A stretch of DNA of 64,000 nucleotides from Epiperipatus broadwayi (lineage: Eukaryota > Onychophora > Udeonychophora > Euonychophora > Peripatidae). The DNA lies in the NCBI GenBank assembly GCA_028023455.1, contig JAQFVV010012402.1, forward strand, positions 15,183,935 to 15,247,934, in the 5' to 3' direction. Both the position numbers and the translations under genes were made by a program. The notes under the pieces were generated by a model. It was not told where the DNA came from and searched no databases. It was given only the letters and a program-made list of their open reading frames with translations. Shown piece by piece: positions 23,337 through 36,768 of the stretch; the first letter of the stretch is position 1, and every line of letters starts with the position of its first letter.

Positions 23337-23915
23337 AATTAGAGGGGATTTGAACACACTTTCTATCCACTCCGTCTTTATTAACTGATACACATGATTA
23401 CATACACGTGAAAAAGATAAATGATATCCAATATACCTATTTCATGCTGAACCAGCACTCATCAGTTGGTTCAGATCATCTCTCACATATTATATATAAT
23501 CAGTGCTCAGCTCATATTAAGACAGCAAATCTTCAAACTTTGATGGATAGGCATCAATCTTGTACACTCTCCAGCTATCTATATTATTGAAAATCTGATA
23601 ATAGAATGATCAAAACCCTTGTTGATGCCAATATTGTTGTCATACCCATGTTGACTTTAAGTCACTCTGATGGATGGCTGAAGAGTTGGAGAAGATTGAA
23701 ACCTGTCCATTAAAATTTGAAGACTTGCTATCTTAATATAAATTGAGCCTGGTTATATATATATGTGAGATGATGATCTGGAGGAACTGATGAGTGCTGG
23801 TTCAGCATAAAATTTATCTTTTTCACATGTATGTGGATATATGTACCGGTTATATAAGATGGAATGGATAGCTGAAGGGAGCTTGAAAGTCGGTGTTCAA
23901 ATCCTCTCTAAGTGC
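23337..23915. mobile_element. foldback element, copy A
   Basis: The left arm (about 23340-23580) starts ggggatttgaacacac. The right arm (about 23680-23912) is its imperfect reverse complement and ends gttcaaatcctctc. Shared words include tgctgaaccagcactcatca against tgatgagtgctggttcagca. The arms are separated by a central sequence around 23585-23680. Both outer ends carry a B-box-like gttcaaatcc. Similar copies lie at 28197-28785 and 32647-33048. Confidence 0.75.
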
Positions 23916-24014
23916 ATCTAAAACTTCACTGTATACATTATATTTGCATTCAAACATTATAGATTCAGCCCGAATTCTGCCCATCTCTCTTCTGTGTATT
24001 TAAATGGACATATT

Positions 24015-24415
24015 AAGGTCCTACATATGAGGGATCAGAATGATTTAAAGTCAACATGAGTATGACAATATTGGCATCAAGAAGGTCTCTGATCATTCCA
24101 TCATCAGATTTTCAATAATATGGATGGCTGAAGAGTTGAGAGAGAGAAGATTGAAGCCCGTCTAATAAAGTTTGAAGATTTGCTATTTTACTATAAGCTA
24201 AGTACTGATTATATATATCTGTGAGAGATAAAAATCTGGACAGACTGATGAGTGCTGGTTCAGCGTTAAATATGTATATTTGGAGATCATTTATCTTTTT
24301 CACATATATGTGGCCATGTGTGTCAGTTATATAAGATAAAGTGGATATCAGTTATATAAGATAAAGTAGATGGCTGAAGAGAGCTTGAAAGTTTGTGTTT
24401 AAATCTCCTCTAATT
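24015..24415. mobile_element. foldback element, partial copy (one arm)
   Basis: Equivalent to the centre and right arm of copy A. It contains catcatcagattttcaat (24101), gatgagtgctggttcagc (24246) and a gtttaaatctcctct end (near 24400). The left arm is missing. A 23-bp segment, atcagttatataagataaag, is duplicated in tandem near 24325-24368. Confidence 0.7.
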
Positions 24416-25703
24416 ACATATAATAGAATATAATTTTTCACAAAAAACTTCTTTAATATATATTATCTTCATACTGTGTAATAAATCAATAAACTGTGAT
24501 TAGTCTTTTATAGTAACTTTTACAAATAATGTCTTCATAATAATGCTTTTGATTTCTAACAAATTTATTTGTGATATCCGAGATATCACAAAATTCAGAT
24601 ACTATACTAGGCTTCTGACTATATTCTATTAAGTTTACATTTATTTAATAGTGTATTAATGAATATAAGAGTGCAACAAATACAGTAATAAAAATGCACC
24701 TTTTTGATTTTGTTTGGTGCAATAGCCATATATTCATTGACAAGTGAATCCTAATATTTTGACCAAAATGGTCATTAATTTTATTATGAGATTTTATGAT
24801 TTTGGCTAGTTTTATTTGATTTGATTCAATATATCTTAACATGCATAGTGCTCTTATTTCTTAAAAATAAAATACGATACCTATTGTTTTGAGTTTTCTT
24901 ACTTTTAGACACCAGAAGAAGTCAAAGACAATGATGCATTTTCATTTTTTATTACTAAATGAAAATTTATAAAATATATTCCAATTTATTTTTGTAATGT
25001 TTATACACAGTGTACAATTTCAATTGCAATATGAAAAGAATTTGTGCACAGATCTTGCATTGATCTGGAAATATGTGTGAGTATTTAGATATAAAAATAT
25101 TAACACAGAGAGGATATCCCATAAGATGATCATCCAAGGAGAATAAAATAAAGAACAAAATGAGCATTTATTTCCACACTTGCTCAACATTTTCACATTA
25201 CTACAATATAGATAATTAGACATTCTATCCAGTCAACAAATGGTTTATAATGGCAGAAGTAGTAGCATTACATAACTCAATAACATATTAATGCAAAAGT
25301 TCTAATTTTCTATATTTGCACATTCACAAAATTCCATATATTGATCAACTTAATTTCAGCTTAATTTGTAAAATCTCAAGCTTATATGGATACAGCTTTT
25401 TGACTAACAATCAGCAGAGATTTTTAGGGATATCTGTTGTTATTGTTAGTCTGTTTCCTTAAACTCTGCAACAAATCTTTTAAAACTTGTCAATTAATTT
25501 TTGGAGTGATTTCTTTTTGACTTCAATTTTCCATAAATGGAATTATTTACATTTATTCTTACCTGCTCAGATATACCATGATTTGTACACATGTACATTA
25601 TCCCTCTGATTATCAAATTGTGGGACATCTTAAATATGTAAATGAGAACTAAATATTAGACTAAAAATATATAAATATGCAATTTTTACTTTTTATACTT
25701 CAC
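24416..25703 (-). other. ADSS intron sequence, nothing recognised
   Basis: AT-rich with only short chance ORFs. It ends at the donor of the exon at 25704. Confidence 0.6.
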
Positions 25704-25785
25704 CTTATAGCGTTCTAGTTCAGCTTCAATATCAACTTCTAGACTAGGAAACATTCTCTGATAAGTTGTTGCTAAATTACGAAAT
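25704..25785 (-). CDS. ADSS: adenylosuccinate synthetase, internal exon
   Basis: An 82-bp exon, minus strand, between acceptor AG (25786-25787) and donor GTGAAG (25698-25703). It encodes FRNLATTYQRMFPSLEVDIE, then AELERYK. This aligns with the helical segment before the GTP/IMP pocket, where vertebrate enzymes have a run ending YPTLEIDIEGEL. The first base completes a Lys codon begun in the exon at 36707, and the exon ends on a codon boundary. Confidence 0.9.
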
Positions 25786-28196
25786 CTACAAGTAATAGAA
25801 TTTTGAAAAAAATTGAAATAGTGCAAAAAAAATAATAAAAATGTGTTCTTATATTTGTATTTCCTACATATAAACCCACTATTTTAATCAGCAGCAGTTT
25901 CCTAAAACTGAAACTTTTATTGATGTAAAATAGATAAATACAATTACATAAGAACAAGTACACATTTTGTAAAAGAGAAATCTAAAATACTGAGACGCAT
26001 TAACAATTTATAAAACTGATAACTAAGAGTTTTATTACCAAATATACATTAATGGAGTAATCCACTTTACAAACTTTCTACTTTCCAAAAATCTATGTAA
26101 GCATGAGTAACAAATGGATGCTAGATAATAATGCCAATCAGATTATTAGATTAGTTTCTTCCATTAATGATGAATAATGGATTACACATATCCATTTAGC
26201 AATCACCTTTACTTCAATTGTGTTATTCAAATCAATGAATGTTTAAATACCCTAAGCATATGAATCTAAGATAACTTGCTCATCCAATTATATAGATTTG
26301 TCACTAGATCAGCAACATTTATGTATTAGTGATCTCAAATTTGATATCAAAAAGTTTAAAGTACATATAGATAGCATATAAGGAATTTCATAATAACATT
26401 TGTAGTGCTAACCTACTTTTCAATTTATATAGTCAGATACTCACTAGGATTCATACCTAGGATATTTAAGTTTCTAATCTTTAGCTTGAATAACATAACA
26501 AAAGGCGAAGGGCATGTGTAATCAACCTTCTTCACTGATGAAGGTCATAGATTGGTCTGAAAATTTGTTTGTTAATGTGGATCTTAAATTTAAGGTAGTA
26601 AGATCGTGTTGCTCCATTTTTATACATTACTAAATTTAGTTGACAAATATGTTCAAAATAAACAAAGCTAAAGATAAACCACAAATTCAAATCTAGCAGG
26701 TTAACTTGGCATATCTCACAATGAATAATTAATAATTCCAAAAATTCAGATATACAATTTTTAACAACAACCAATATATCCAAGCATTAAATGCCTATCA
26801 CATACAAGGAATTAAAAAAAGAAAAAACATTTTTAAAAGCCACAGAATTATTAAATTAGAATAATATAATACTAGGAGACAATCTAAGTATAAATTACAT
26901 TTTTGATGTCGAAGCAGCTAATAAATTGCCTCTATGTTGTCAAAACCACAAATACAAATCTAGATTCAAGAATTTTATAATACTATATTATCATACTAAC
27001 TGCAAATACTGACATCACTATACAATAAATTCTTCAATACATTAACAAACAGAAAGCAAGTTTACTATAGTTAATAGCATTACAATTTTCCGTATTCAGT
27101 TAAAAAAATCATTCAGACGGGAAACTGTACAATTATACTTAACATTTATCAATGTCATATGACTTTAGTCAAAGAATAAGAGCCTGGTTACAAACAGATG
27201 CTGTTTCAGCTAATATTAATTTAATCTATCAGATAATAGCTGAATGTTGATCATACAATGTTGTCTATCATTACTACTATCAAAAAACCAACAGAAATTT
27301 TAATGCAGATTTTTTTTTTTACATTTATAAAGTCAAGAATTTAAACTACTTATAAATAGTTAATAATTAGTAATTTTCATTTTAAGGCTAATAATCTATA
27401 AACATGTAACTGCATGACATCCAGAATGTCTTGCAAATTAATTATTACCAATTATGTTCATTAAAGAGTGATAATTATCTAAAATATTTTTTCTTTTCTA
27501 ATGTATTCCTCATTTCCCCTTCACTCTAAGATAGCACCCAACAAATTCTTTTTTATTTTATTTTTCAAAGACATTTTCATTCATTTTTATTTATCTCATC
27601 TGAGCAATTTTTTTACATTTTCCCTCAAATCACATTTTATTTCATTTCTTTACTCATCCAAAATTCTGCTCCCTATAGAATTATATTCCAAATAAACATT
27701 TCTCAAATGTTTCTAATAATTCTTTACTTTATTCTACCTCCACTCCATTTCTTATCCACTTTTATAAATATTTACACATTTACCATTTAAAAACATCACT
27801 GCCAAATGATTAAATCCATTAAACTTTATTTTCATCTCTTACTCTTTCAACTTTAGCCTTAATTAATTTACTCTTCATATCAAGTTTATTACAAATTTTA
27901 TCAGTTTACCCCCCCCCCCCATTTACTATCTATAAACGTAATGGTATCTTTTATAGATCTGATAATCTGCCAATTTAAGTCAGTGACAAACTTGACAGTT
28001 AAAGGTTCTTCAATTAAAGCAATAAGCTGTAACTTATGGCGCTCACACAAGAGCCATCCTAGAAAAAATGATATAGTTACACAGATAATAATGATAATGA
28101 ATGTTTTCACCAGGTACAAAGTTGTACATGACTTTTTTTAACAAACTGAAAATAAATACAATAATTGAGACACTTTTGATATTATAATAAAAACTT
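25786..28196 (-). other. ADSS intron sequence with a 12-base poly-C tract
   Basis: Start of the 10.9-kb intron 25786-36706. AT-rich. The stretch 27480-27890 is a pyrimidine-rich T/C-biased tract. A run of 12 C lies at 27909-27920. No gene was recognised. Confidence 0.55.
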
Positions 28197-28785
28197 AAAG
28201 GGGATTTGAATCCAGACTTTCAAGCTCCCTATAGACATCCACTCATCCAATATAACCAATACCCATGACCACATACATGCGAAAATATATGTATTTCATG
28301 CTGGACCAGTACTCATCAATTAGTCCAGATCATCATCTCCACACATTAATGGAGAGGCTTCAAACCTCTCCATTCTCCAACTCATTCATATCACTGAAAA
28401 TCTGATGATGGAATGCTCAAAACCCTTGATAATGCCAATATTATAATCATATCCATGTCAACCGTAAGTCAATATGATTATAATATTGGCATTATCAAGG
28501 GTTTTGAGCATTCCACCATCAGATTTTCAGTGATATGAATGAGTTGGAGAGAATTGAAGTCTGTCCATTAAAGTGTGTAGATTTGCTATCTTAATGTAAA
28601 TTGAACACTGATTATATCCATGTGTAGGAGATGATGATCCAGACCAACTGACGAAGGCTGGTTCAGCACGAAATACATATATTGGAGATCATTTATCTTT
28701 TTCACATGTATGTGACGTGTATTGGTTATATTGGATGACTGTAAGGAGCTTGAAATTCTGGATTCATATTTTCTTTAATTATAAC
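28197..28785. mobile_element. foldback element, copy B, with a near-perfect central hairpin
   Basis: The outer ends are ggggatttgaatccag (28200) and ctggattcatatttt (28761), inverted relative to each other. The arms are imperfect inverted repeats throughout. The core is exceptional: 28386-28452 and 28472-28538 are reverse complements over 67 bp with a single mismatch, around a 19-base loop. The ends resemble a tRNA B box (ggattcaaatcc when read inward), so the arms may be SINE-derived. No ORF is present. Confidence 0.8.
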
Positions 28786-31700
28786 TAGGTTAAGTAATAC
28801 ATTACACTTGTATTTTAGTATTATAATAAAAAATATATAGATACTCTTTTCTTAATTATTTTATTCAAAACTTTGTATTTAATATGCTGAAGAAAAAGAA
28901 TAATAATGACATAAGTGGACGATGAAAATCAAAATATTTTCTGAGATAAAAAGTATAAAAACTATTAAAGCATTTCATAATATCAGAAGAATAAAGACTC
29001 TTTTATTAAAACGCAGGAAAGTATATAGCAATAAACCCATATATTATTATATTTAGTGAGTTAAAAGTTAAGTTTCTTTAACATAATATTATTAAAACGT
29101 AATTAAAAAAAATACTGTTATCATGTTTGTGTGCGCGTAAGAAAAAAATTCTAAGACTAGCAAATAAACCAATCTTGATTTAGATAATATCTTCAATTAA
29201 AATGATATTGATAATTTAATCTATAAATCCATACTATTAAATTTTTTTTTCCAAAAATGTATCCATCTTCATACAGTAATTTTTGGTAAATGCAACGTAC
29301 AAAAAAGTTTAATTCCATAAAGGAGCAAAAAATAATTATATTTACGTAAAAAAAAAAAAAGCACAAAGACAAAAACATTCATTTAAAGAAATTATAGGTA
29401 GATCTCTTTACCATTATTTATTAGAACTTGTGACAGTGCTTGACTACATGTGATTTGTCACAACTTCAATTATTTTAAATCTGCAAAAAGTTTCGATCAA
29501 AATGTTATTTCTGTCAAAATGTTGCTGAAAGATTCTCCACGAAATATAAATTAAAATCTGTTCATTGTATTGTTCAATTACATTTGTAATTTTTTCTACA
29601 TTTAATATTTTTCATGAATACTAACTTTTTATTTGGATGTTTTACTAATTAAAGTTTTTTTTTTTTTAAAATGATTGTGGATTGGTTTGAAGCGTAAATA
29701 GATTATCATGTTTACTTTTAAAATGTATATATGCTCAACAATTTATTACCGTCACTTAAGTTGGCTTTGTTTTGAAAATAAATAATGTATTTTTCTAGCA
29801 CTTTCTGTACTTAACATTTTCCATAGACTGATACTTTTCTAGATTTTAATTTGCCTATTGAAAATATTTACTTTTAAAATATATGTGCTCCATGCATTTG
29901 TTGCTGCTCTTACTTTAGGTCTGTTTGCAAAATAAATTTTTTTATTTTCATGTTTTTAAACATATTATTTCTTTTTCAATCATTATCTGTGATGAAAATA
30001 TATTGATTTCACATTTGTTTTCTAAATAAATAATATTATTTTTGTTTTCAAACATATTTACTTTTCTTTTTTTAAAAATGAAACTTATTAATTATCTTGC
30101 TCTGATGTACTTTGATATGTATATGATGTAGCACTGAAACAGTGACAAAAGTGTAAAAGATCTATTAAAAAAAAAAGGAAGAAAGAGGATAATTTTGATG
30201 GATCCTTAAAAAGAATAATATTAAATTATAAGCTTTAATATTGAAGTACAAGTATAATGTATATACTGTAAGAAGTAGCTTACAACTCAATCTTTCCTGC
30301 CAAGATTAGCCCATTAATTAAATTAAATCCATCTTGAAACTTGCATTAATAATGGGAGTTATTTGATTATTATTAGCACACACACACATATATATGTACA
30401 ACATATGTGTTTATTTACTAGCATTCAATTAAAGAAGTCATGATAGATTATTGTGTTTTTTATAGTGAATCATTTAGTATGGCAAAGCGATGTAGAAAAG
30501 AATTATTTATATATACTAGTAAACAAGTACTAATATACTGTATTATACAATCTAAACTGAACAACAAAGTGTGACACAATTTGAAACTAGATAACTTAGA
30601 AATGAGCTGATGTCAAGTTAAGTAGCTAGGAAACTGAGTATAAAAATAAAACTATGATTTTACTATTTTATTTTTTATTAATGAAGCACAACATATCAAT
30701 AAGCAGCTACATCAATCTAAAAGGAAATGAAAATTTAGTGTACTGTGCGATGTAAATCATGGGCAGTATAAAAGCAAAATCTTTTAAAAATCTTTCTTCT
30801 TGAAAATAATTCATATGCTATAATGAACTAACATCAATTGAATTAAAATTTCGAATGCTGGAAAAAATGAAGTCTGTTGTTCAAAATTACAAGAGTTTTT
30901 AATCAAGTATTGTAGTAAAAAACTTTATAAAATTTAGCATTAAGAGTTATAAAGTGAAATTAAGTAGAATTGATAAATTTTCATAATAACTAGATTGTTT
31001 TCTGATTGTGAATGGAAATTTTGTAATTTTTAAATCTTGTCAAAAAAAGAACACTGATTCTGCTAATAGTTAAAGCAAAATACGGAATAATTTATCTAAC
31101 ATATATAAAAATTCTTCAATATGAAAACGTAATTTATGATTACAAATAGTTATATATTATTTTGAGATGCATATGGGGCAAACAGTCTGCAGTGATGTTG
31201 ATTGCTTTCTTTCCTAACACGACTGGGTAAAATTTCCATTTTTGTACTTTATCATTATACCCAAGAAGATGCTTACTGTCCAAGAAGTGTACACAGGAGA
31301 ATTAAGAGATGGATCTGTTAATAATCAATATGTTTATATTTAAAATGATGCCAGGAGACATCGCTGCATGACCAATCCTTTGCCAGAGAAAAGTGACATG
31401 GAGAGCTAAACTTCTTATTGGAAATTTCCATGCCAAAACATTATGAATTATTACCAAGATGATTCAATGAACTTTGTTTCAATCATTTATTTTCATCAAG
31501 TGATTAATGTAAAATTTTCTTTGATTTTTTTCTTTTGTTTGATGTTTTATTTTCATATTCAGAAGTGTGAACTTCAATTTATGCTGTGAAAGATTTCATT
31601 TTTAGTGTTAGTGGAAAAGAAAGGGGGGATGGTTAACTTAGTTATTTTTTTATTATTATTGTAAATAAAATTTAGACCAGCCCATTGAATTTCTAGAGAA

Positions 31701-32309
31701 GCTTGACATCTGGTTAGCTATATATATATATTGAGATAAGATTTTCATCTATTTTACTCAGATTAAATTACAACACTTGGTAGATTACAGAATTCGAGTT
31801 ATATATTGATTAATAATTATTTTATATTATTTCAGTGTGAATGACTAATTATCTAGTGTAAAATTCCTTTATCTATCTTAACTTAGTTAGTTAGAGTCGC
31901 GATTATTTTAAACCATTAACATTTTATTTTATTTTTTGTATATTTCATGATTGTGTAAATAATGAGTGCCATAATGAATTTCTACTATTGGGTAAAGGGG
32001 ATGGAACTATAAAACTATTAACTGAGAGAATGGTAGAGGTTCATATTTGACATATATATATATTATTCTTTTTTTATTATAGTTAAAATATTTTATTTTT
32101 AATTCATTTTATTATTGTTAATAAATGTTAAATAGTTTACATTATTCTGGTCTCTGATTTATTAAGTTATCATTGCATTCAGCTGTCAACTATTAATCAT
32201 AATATGCACACACACCTTATTTCATTTTTATAAAAGTTTCATAACAAATTAAGTATTAATAATGCTAGTTGTAACTTATATAAAAGTGCAAAAGTTGCTA
32301 TATGTATCT
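28786..32309. other. AT-rich intron sequence, nothing recognised
   Basis: About 3.5 kb of low-complexity sequence with a CA/TA microsatellite near 30377-30395. A somewhat more complex block lies at about 31165-31450, with no homology I can name. No splice-flanked coding block was found. Confidence 0.5.
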
Positions 32310-32646
32310 GTTCATACCTGTTAAGACAGTCAAAGACAAAATCTCCCTGGGTTCGAATATCAGGACATAACGGTACCGAAAAGGAGCAAGAGGTGGATGA
32401 ACTAACCTAAATTGTATCTGATATTATCAAATCGATATAAAGCTAGTCAATTAAAGGTAGATGCAATCACTGGTTTTGCATTTCATCACGTTAGCACCAG
32501 CATCCTATCCGAAGACCCAAAGTCCGACTATAGTTAGATGCAACCTTTTCCCTTTCCCAGCTTTGAGAAAATACGCGGACCATTGTATCTGGTGCAGTCA
32601 ATCTTATGGCATTGAATTATAGTTCCCAGACCATTAAATACTTAAC
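32310..32646 (+). other. higher-complexity island, possible SINE remnant
   Basis: This stretch is clearly less AT-rich than its surroundings and contains cctgggttcgaatatcagg near 32350, which resembles a tRNA B box with flanking pairing. No A box at the right spacing and no tail could be fixed. It directly abuts foldback copy C. Confidence 0.35.
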
Positions 32647-33048
32647 CTAGATGCAATTAAAAGGGATTTGAATCTGGACTTTCAGATTCCCTAATCATCC
32701 ACTTCTATCCAATATAACTGATATACATGACCACATACATGTAAAAAAGATAAATTATCTCCAATATTCGTATTTCATGCTGAACCAGTACTCATCAGTT
32801 GGTCCAGATCATCATCTCCCAACACATAAATATAATCAATGGTTGGTTTATATTAAGATAGCAAATGCCTATCCATTAAAGTGTGTAAATTTGTTATCTT
32901 AATATAAAACGAGTACTGAATATATATATGTGAGAGATGATCCGATCAACTAATGAGTGCTGGTTCAGTATTTTCACTTCTATGTGGTTATGGGTATCGG
33001 TTATATTGGATAGAGAGGATGATTGTAGGGAACTGTTCCCTTTAATAA
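32647..33048. mobile_element. foldback element, copy C (shortened)
   Basis: The left arm begins aaagggatttgaatctgg and the right arm ends ggatgattgtagggaac. Both carry the gctgaaccagtactcatcag / atgagtgctggttcag words seen in the other copies. The long central part of copy B (the hairpin core) is absent, so this copy has an internal deletion. Confidence 0.7.
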
Positions 33049-36000
33049 CTAGCTTTAGAGATACTAATCCGTAGAGACTCAGGACACGTCTTTAAGCAGA
33101 TGACTTTTGACAATTTATTTAGGAAAAAAAGAACTTGGAAATACAGTAGATATTTTTATATATGTATACTAATACTTGAACTCTATTTAAATTTTTACAC
33201 TAATAAATTTTTAATGATCTATGTCTAGTTAAATAATAATTAATAATACAGATTATTAATTTAAGACGGAAAAACAAATCTTTATTTTAATTATGTTAAT
33301 ATTTTAATAAAGATCAATTTGTAATATGAGTAATTTTTATTCTAATAGTATTTATCTGTTAAAAATCTTCAGAAATATTTTTTTAATTAAGATTTAACAC
33401 CATCGGTTTTAAAATCAATGAGGATTATCTGGATTGCCTATAACATTAATCATCTCAAACTTTAACATAGCAGGTTCGCGTTTGTTGGAAGCTCCAATCT
33501 TTTTATTATAATAGTTAACAAATTTTCTAATAATTCATTTGAAAACTATCGAAGAACATAAAAACTACACACATATATATTGACAATCTGATAAATAAAA
33601 ATGGAAAGATCGGCTCTTCTTCAAATTGTATATGCCAAATATAGGACTCACTGTTCATTAGTAAATAAAGTAAAAAAAAAAATCCTTTTTAAAGAGACCC
33701 CCCCCCCTCCCCGAAAACTGATCCTACTAACAACAAGTAAATAAGGAGGGCTTAAAAGTGGATATAGAATGAATTTTACTTTTTAAGAATATTGTAGAAT
33801 AAATTCTGAAGTTTTAAAATATTGAGTTGCAAGCATAATTCACATTAAAATATTAACAACTATAAATAATTATAATATGTAAATTTTGTATTTAAATTCT
33901 CCTAGAAATTTAATAGTTAAATATTTTTATTTTTAATAAAAAAATATATATTTAACTTTTAAATGGGTGAGGGTAAAAAAAAAAATCTTCGTTTTGTTTA
34001 CAAAAGTAAACCAATAACTTCCTTTTACGAAAAGAATACAACAATTTATTAAACCAGCTACAAGTACAGCTATGACCTACATTTTACATTACAGATTTAA
34101 TTTTCCTAAAAATTACTAAGCGGGAAAGAAAAAACAGATGTTCAGTTAAAAATCTATTTACGGTTATTACAAAACACAGTCAAAAATAGCAAGCATGGCA
34201 TTTTCTATTTTTTTTAAAAAATAAGATCCACATTTAATAGAAGTAATTTGATGGGCATTTTTTTTTTTTACAATACAGTACATCTAATACAGTTTAATCA
34301 GGAACGGAATTACTATTGAGAGCGGTTAAGCGACTCTTACGAGTCCATTACCCAAGGGGTGGGGCAACCTAGGAAAAATATAGTAGACAAATGTATAAAC
34401 ATAAATTTTTATTTTAATTATATAAAATATATTAATTTTTTTTTGTTCAGTTTAGGAACGATTAATTTTAAACAAACAAATACTATTTAATTTAGATAGT
34501 TTTATAATTTATTTTTTCTGATTACATTATAAACTTCGTATTATATTTTATTTTATTTACAAATAAATTGCAGGAAAAAAAAACCGCTGTTTATTTTAGT
34601 GTTTCGTTTATGAAAATATTTTATTGTTTATCTCAAACCTGCAACTCAACCTTTTGAAAAAAATATGGAATGATTATCATTACCAGTAACTAATTAAAAT
34701 ATACAATTAATATAATGTATAAGACTAATAAAATATCACATGACTATATGACGTCTTCAACTTACTCGATGCCCCCCCCCCCCAAATCATCACATCTATG
34801 CCATTTACTGTAAGCTTTAGTAAATAATAGATGCAGATGATAATGTTTAATAAATCCTTATCCAATGTTGTCTTATGCAATACCCTCAGATTAATTTCAA
34901 GCTTATGGTTTTCATCAATGAGAAGCTTTGAATCTTGGATTAATGTCTGAGCTTTAGGTTCTAATGCACCTTTGCTCTGACAGGCATCATTTTCTTTTTA
35001 TTATCAAGCTACTAGCCCAATTTGAAAAACATGTTTTCAATTTAATTCAACTTGCCTGTATAGTCAACTTGCAAACATATATAGTTTATGTGTTAGAGAA
35101 GTGGTGATTTTATAAAAGGGAGAAAGATTTTTAAAATGAGAATATTTGAAGTTTTAATGATTGCCCAAAATATTAATGACAATGTATCATCCAGTGAGAA
35201 AGAAATTTATTAAATATTTTCTTAAAGAGTAGTTTTACATATGGAACAGAAATTTTAACAATGGGAAAGAGAAAATAAATTAAATAAAGGGGAAGTATTT
35301 AACAAAAAAATATGATGTGGAAAATACATTGATCGTATAATAAGAGATCATGGAAATATGTTGGAAAAATGTTATAGACAATTAGAAGAAGAGAAAAAAT
35401 AAAAAAGTTGATTGATAATCTTAAGGAAGGAAATTATGAGTATTTGAAAAAAATAGAACAAAAAATAAAAACTGGGGGAAAATAGCCTGGAGAGGAAATG
35501 TTCTGATTTTTAACAAATACTAATGATATGTCAAGACAATAGATAAAATTGAAACAAATATATCATAAATTTTTTATTTTGCAATTACCCCCCCCCCCCC
35601 CAGATACACACACACAATGCATGTAAAAACACAAAATATTTAAAAACAAATATGTAAATAAACTTTTTATTATATGGCCTAACTGTTGAGTAATGGATTA
35701 ACAATATCAAGTATTTTAATAAGCTTAATTTTTTAATTTATTGATATACCAAATTCTGAAAGGATTAACTTCATAACTGTCAATCAAATTTCTAAACATA
35801 ACTCCACATAATTTATTTATAATGGTTTAATAACTTTAGAAATTAGAAATGTTTAAATGATATTTCTTATTATTATACAATACAATTATAACTAATATAC
35901 AATCTAATATTAAAATAGGAATCGTAAGTTTAGTTAGTAGTTACAATATGAAATTTCAGAATATATGGATTCAAACCAAGATACAATTTTAGAAATTTTT

Positions 36001-36706
36001 CAAATAATGGTTGACTATGTGCAAACTTAGCATATTTTAAAATAGTATTATAATAATAACAGAGTTAAAAATTTAATTTTTGACTGGCAAATAGTATTTA
36101 ATTATTCTTAGCAGGTAAGTAAAAATGCCTAATTAGAGTAGTTAAAAAAGTGTTAGTATGCTGACTATAAAAGATTATAATATGATACCAACTTTATCAC
36201 TGATAATAGAGATAGCATTTTTCTATAGATACAGAATCCATGGTTTACCTTCAAATATTAAAATACAATAAAATTTAAGGGTGTGATATTTTATGGCAGG
36301 TCTAACATGTAAGTACCAGATAGATTTATAAATACTTAGATGTGTCTCTCGGCTATGCATTCACCACTCTAATGCAAAAATTGAACATTAAACACAATGT
36401 GCAATGAAAAAAAAAAAAAATAATATATATATACAATAAATATATTTAACAACCAAATACAGACACAAAAATCAGAAATTCAGATAAAGTTAGTAAGATA
36501 GAACATAAATAATTGCATGATAAATTCTTCAATTTTTTTAAATAATCATACTATCCTTAATAAATATTTGCATTTAAATGCAGACTTATATTAATACAAA
36601 TCTATTTTTATTTTAAAGCAACATAAACCTACAATAAATATATATTTAATTTTGAAAAAAAAAAGAAAAGAATACTTAAAAAATATATATATGGATGAAC
36701 ACTTAC
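33049..36706 (-). other. ADSS intron sequence with three poly-C tracts
   Basis: AT-rich. C runs lie at 33698-33707 (10 C, then T and 4 C), 34772-34783 (12 C) and 35588-35601 (14 C, followed by CA repeats). A small less-AT island lies near 34300-34372. A purine-rich stretch at 35100-35520 has no recognised coding content. Confidence 0.55.
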
Positions 36707-36768
36707 TTTTCTGCAAAAATATCGTAATCTCCAAGAAGATCAGCTACTCTTAAACCGATGCGGGCTGC
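36707..36768 (-). CDS. ADSS: adenylosuccinate synthetase, internal exon
   Basis: A 62-bp exon, minus strand, between acceptor AG (36769-36770) and donor GTAAGT (36701-36706). It encodes AARIGLRVADLLGDYDIFAE plus two bases of a Lys codon. It continues the KGIGP...SSKAAR.GLR signature begun in the exon at 47061, which lies in the IMP-binding region. Phase and residue register match both neighbours. Confidence 0.93.

Noticed and set aside
23408-24303. 60- and 63-codon frames beginning MKKIND on opposite strands
   Set aside because: They are the two inverted arms of the foldback element; their similarity reflects the repeat, not a gene family.
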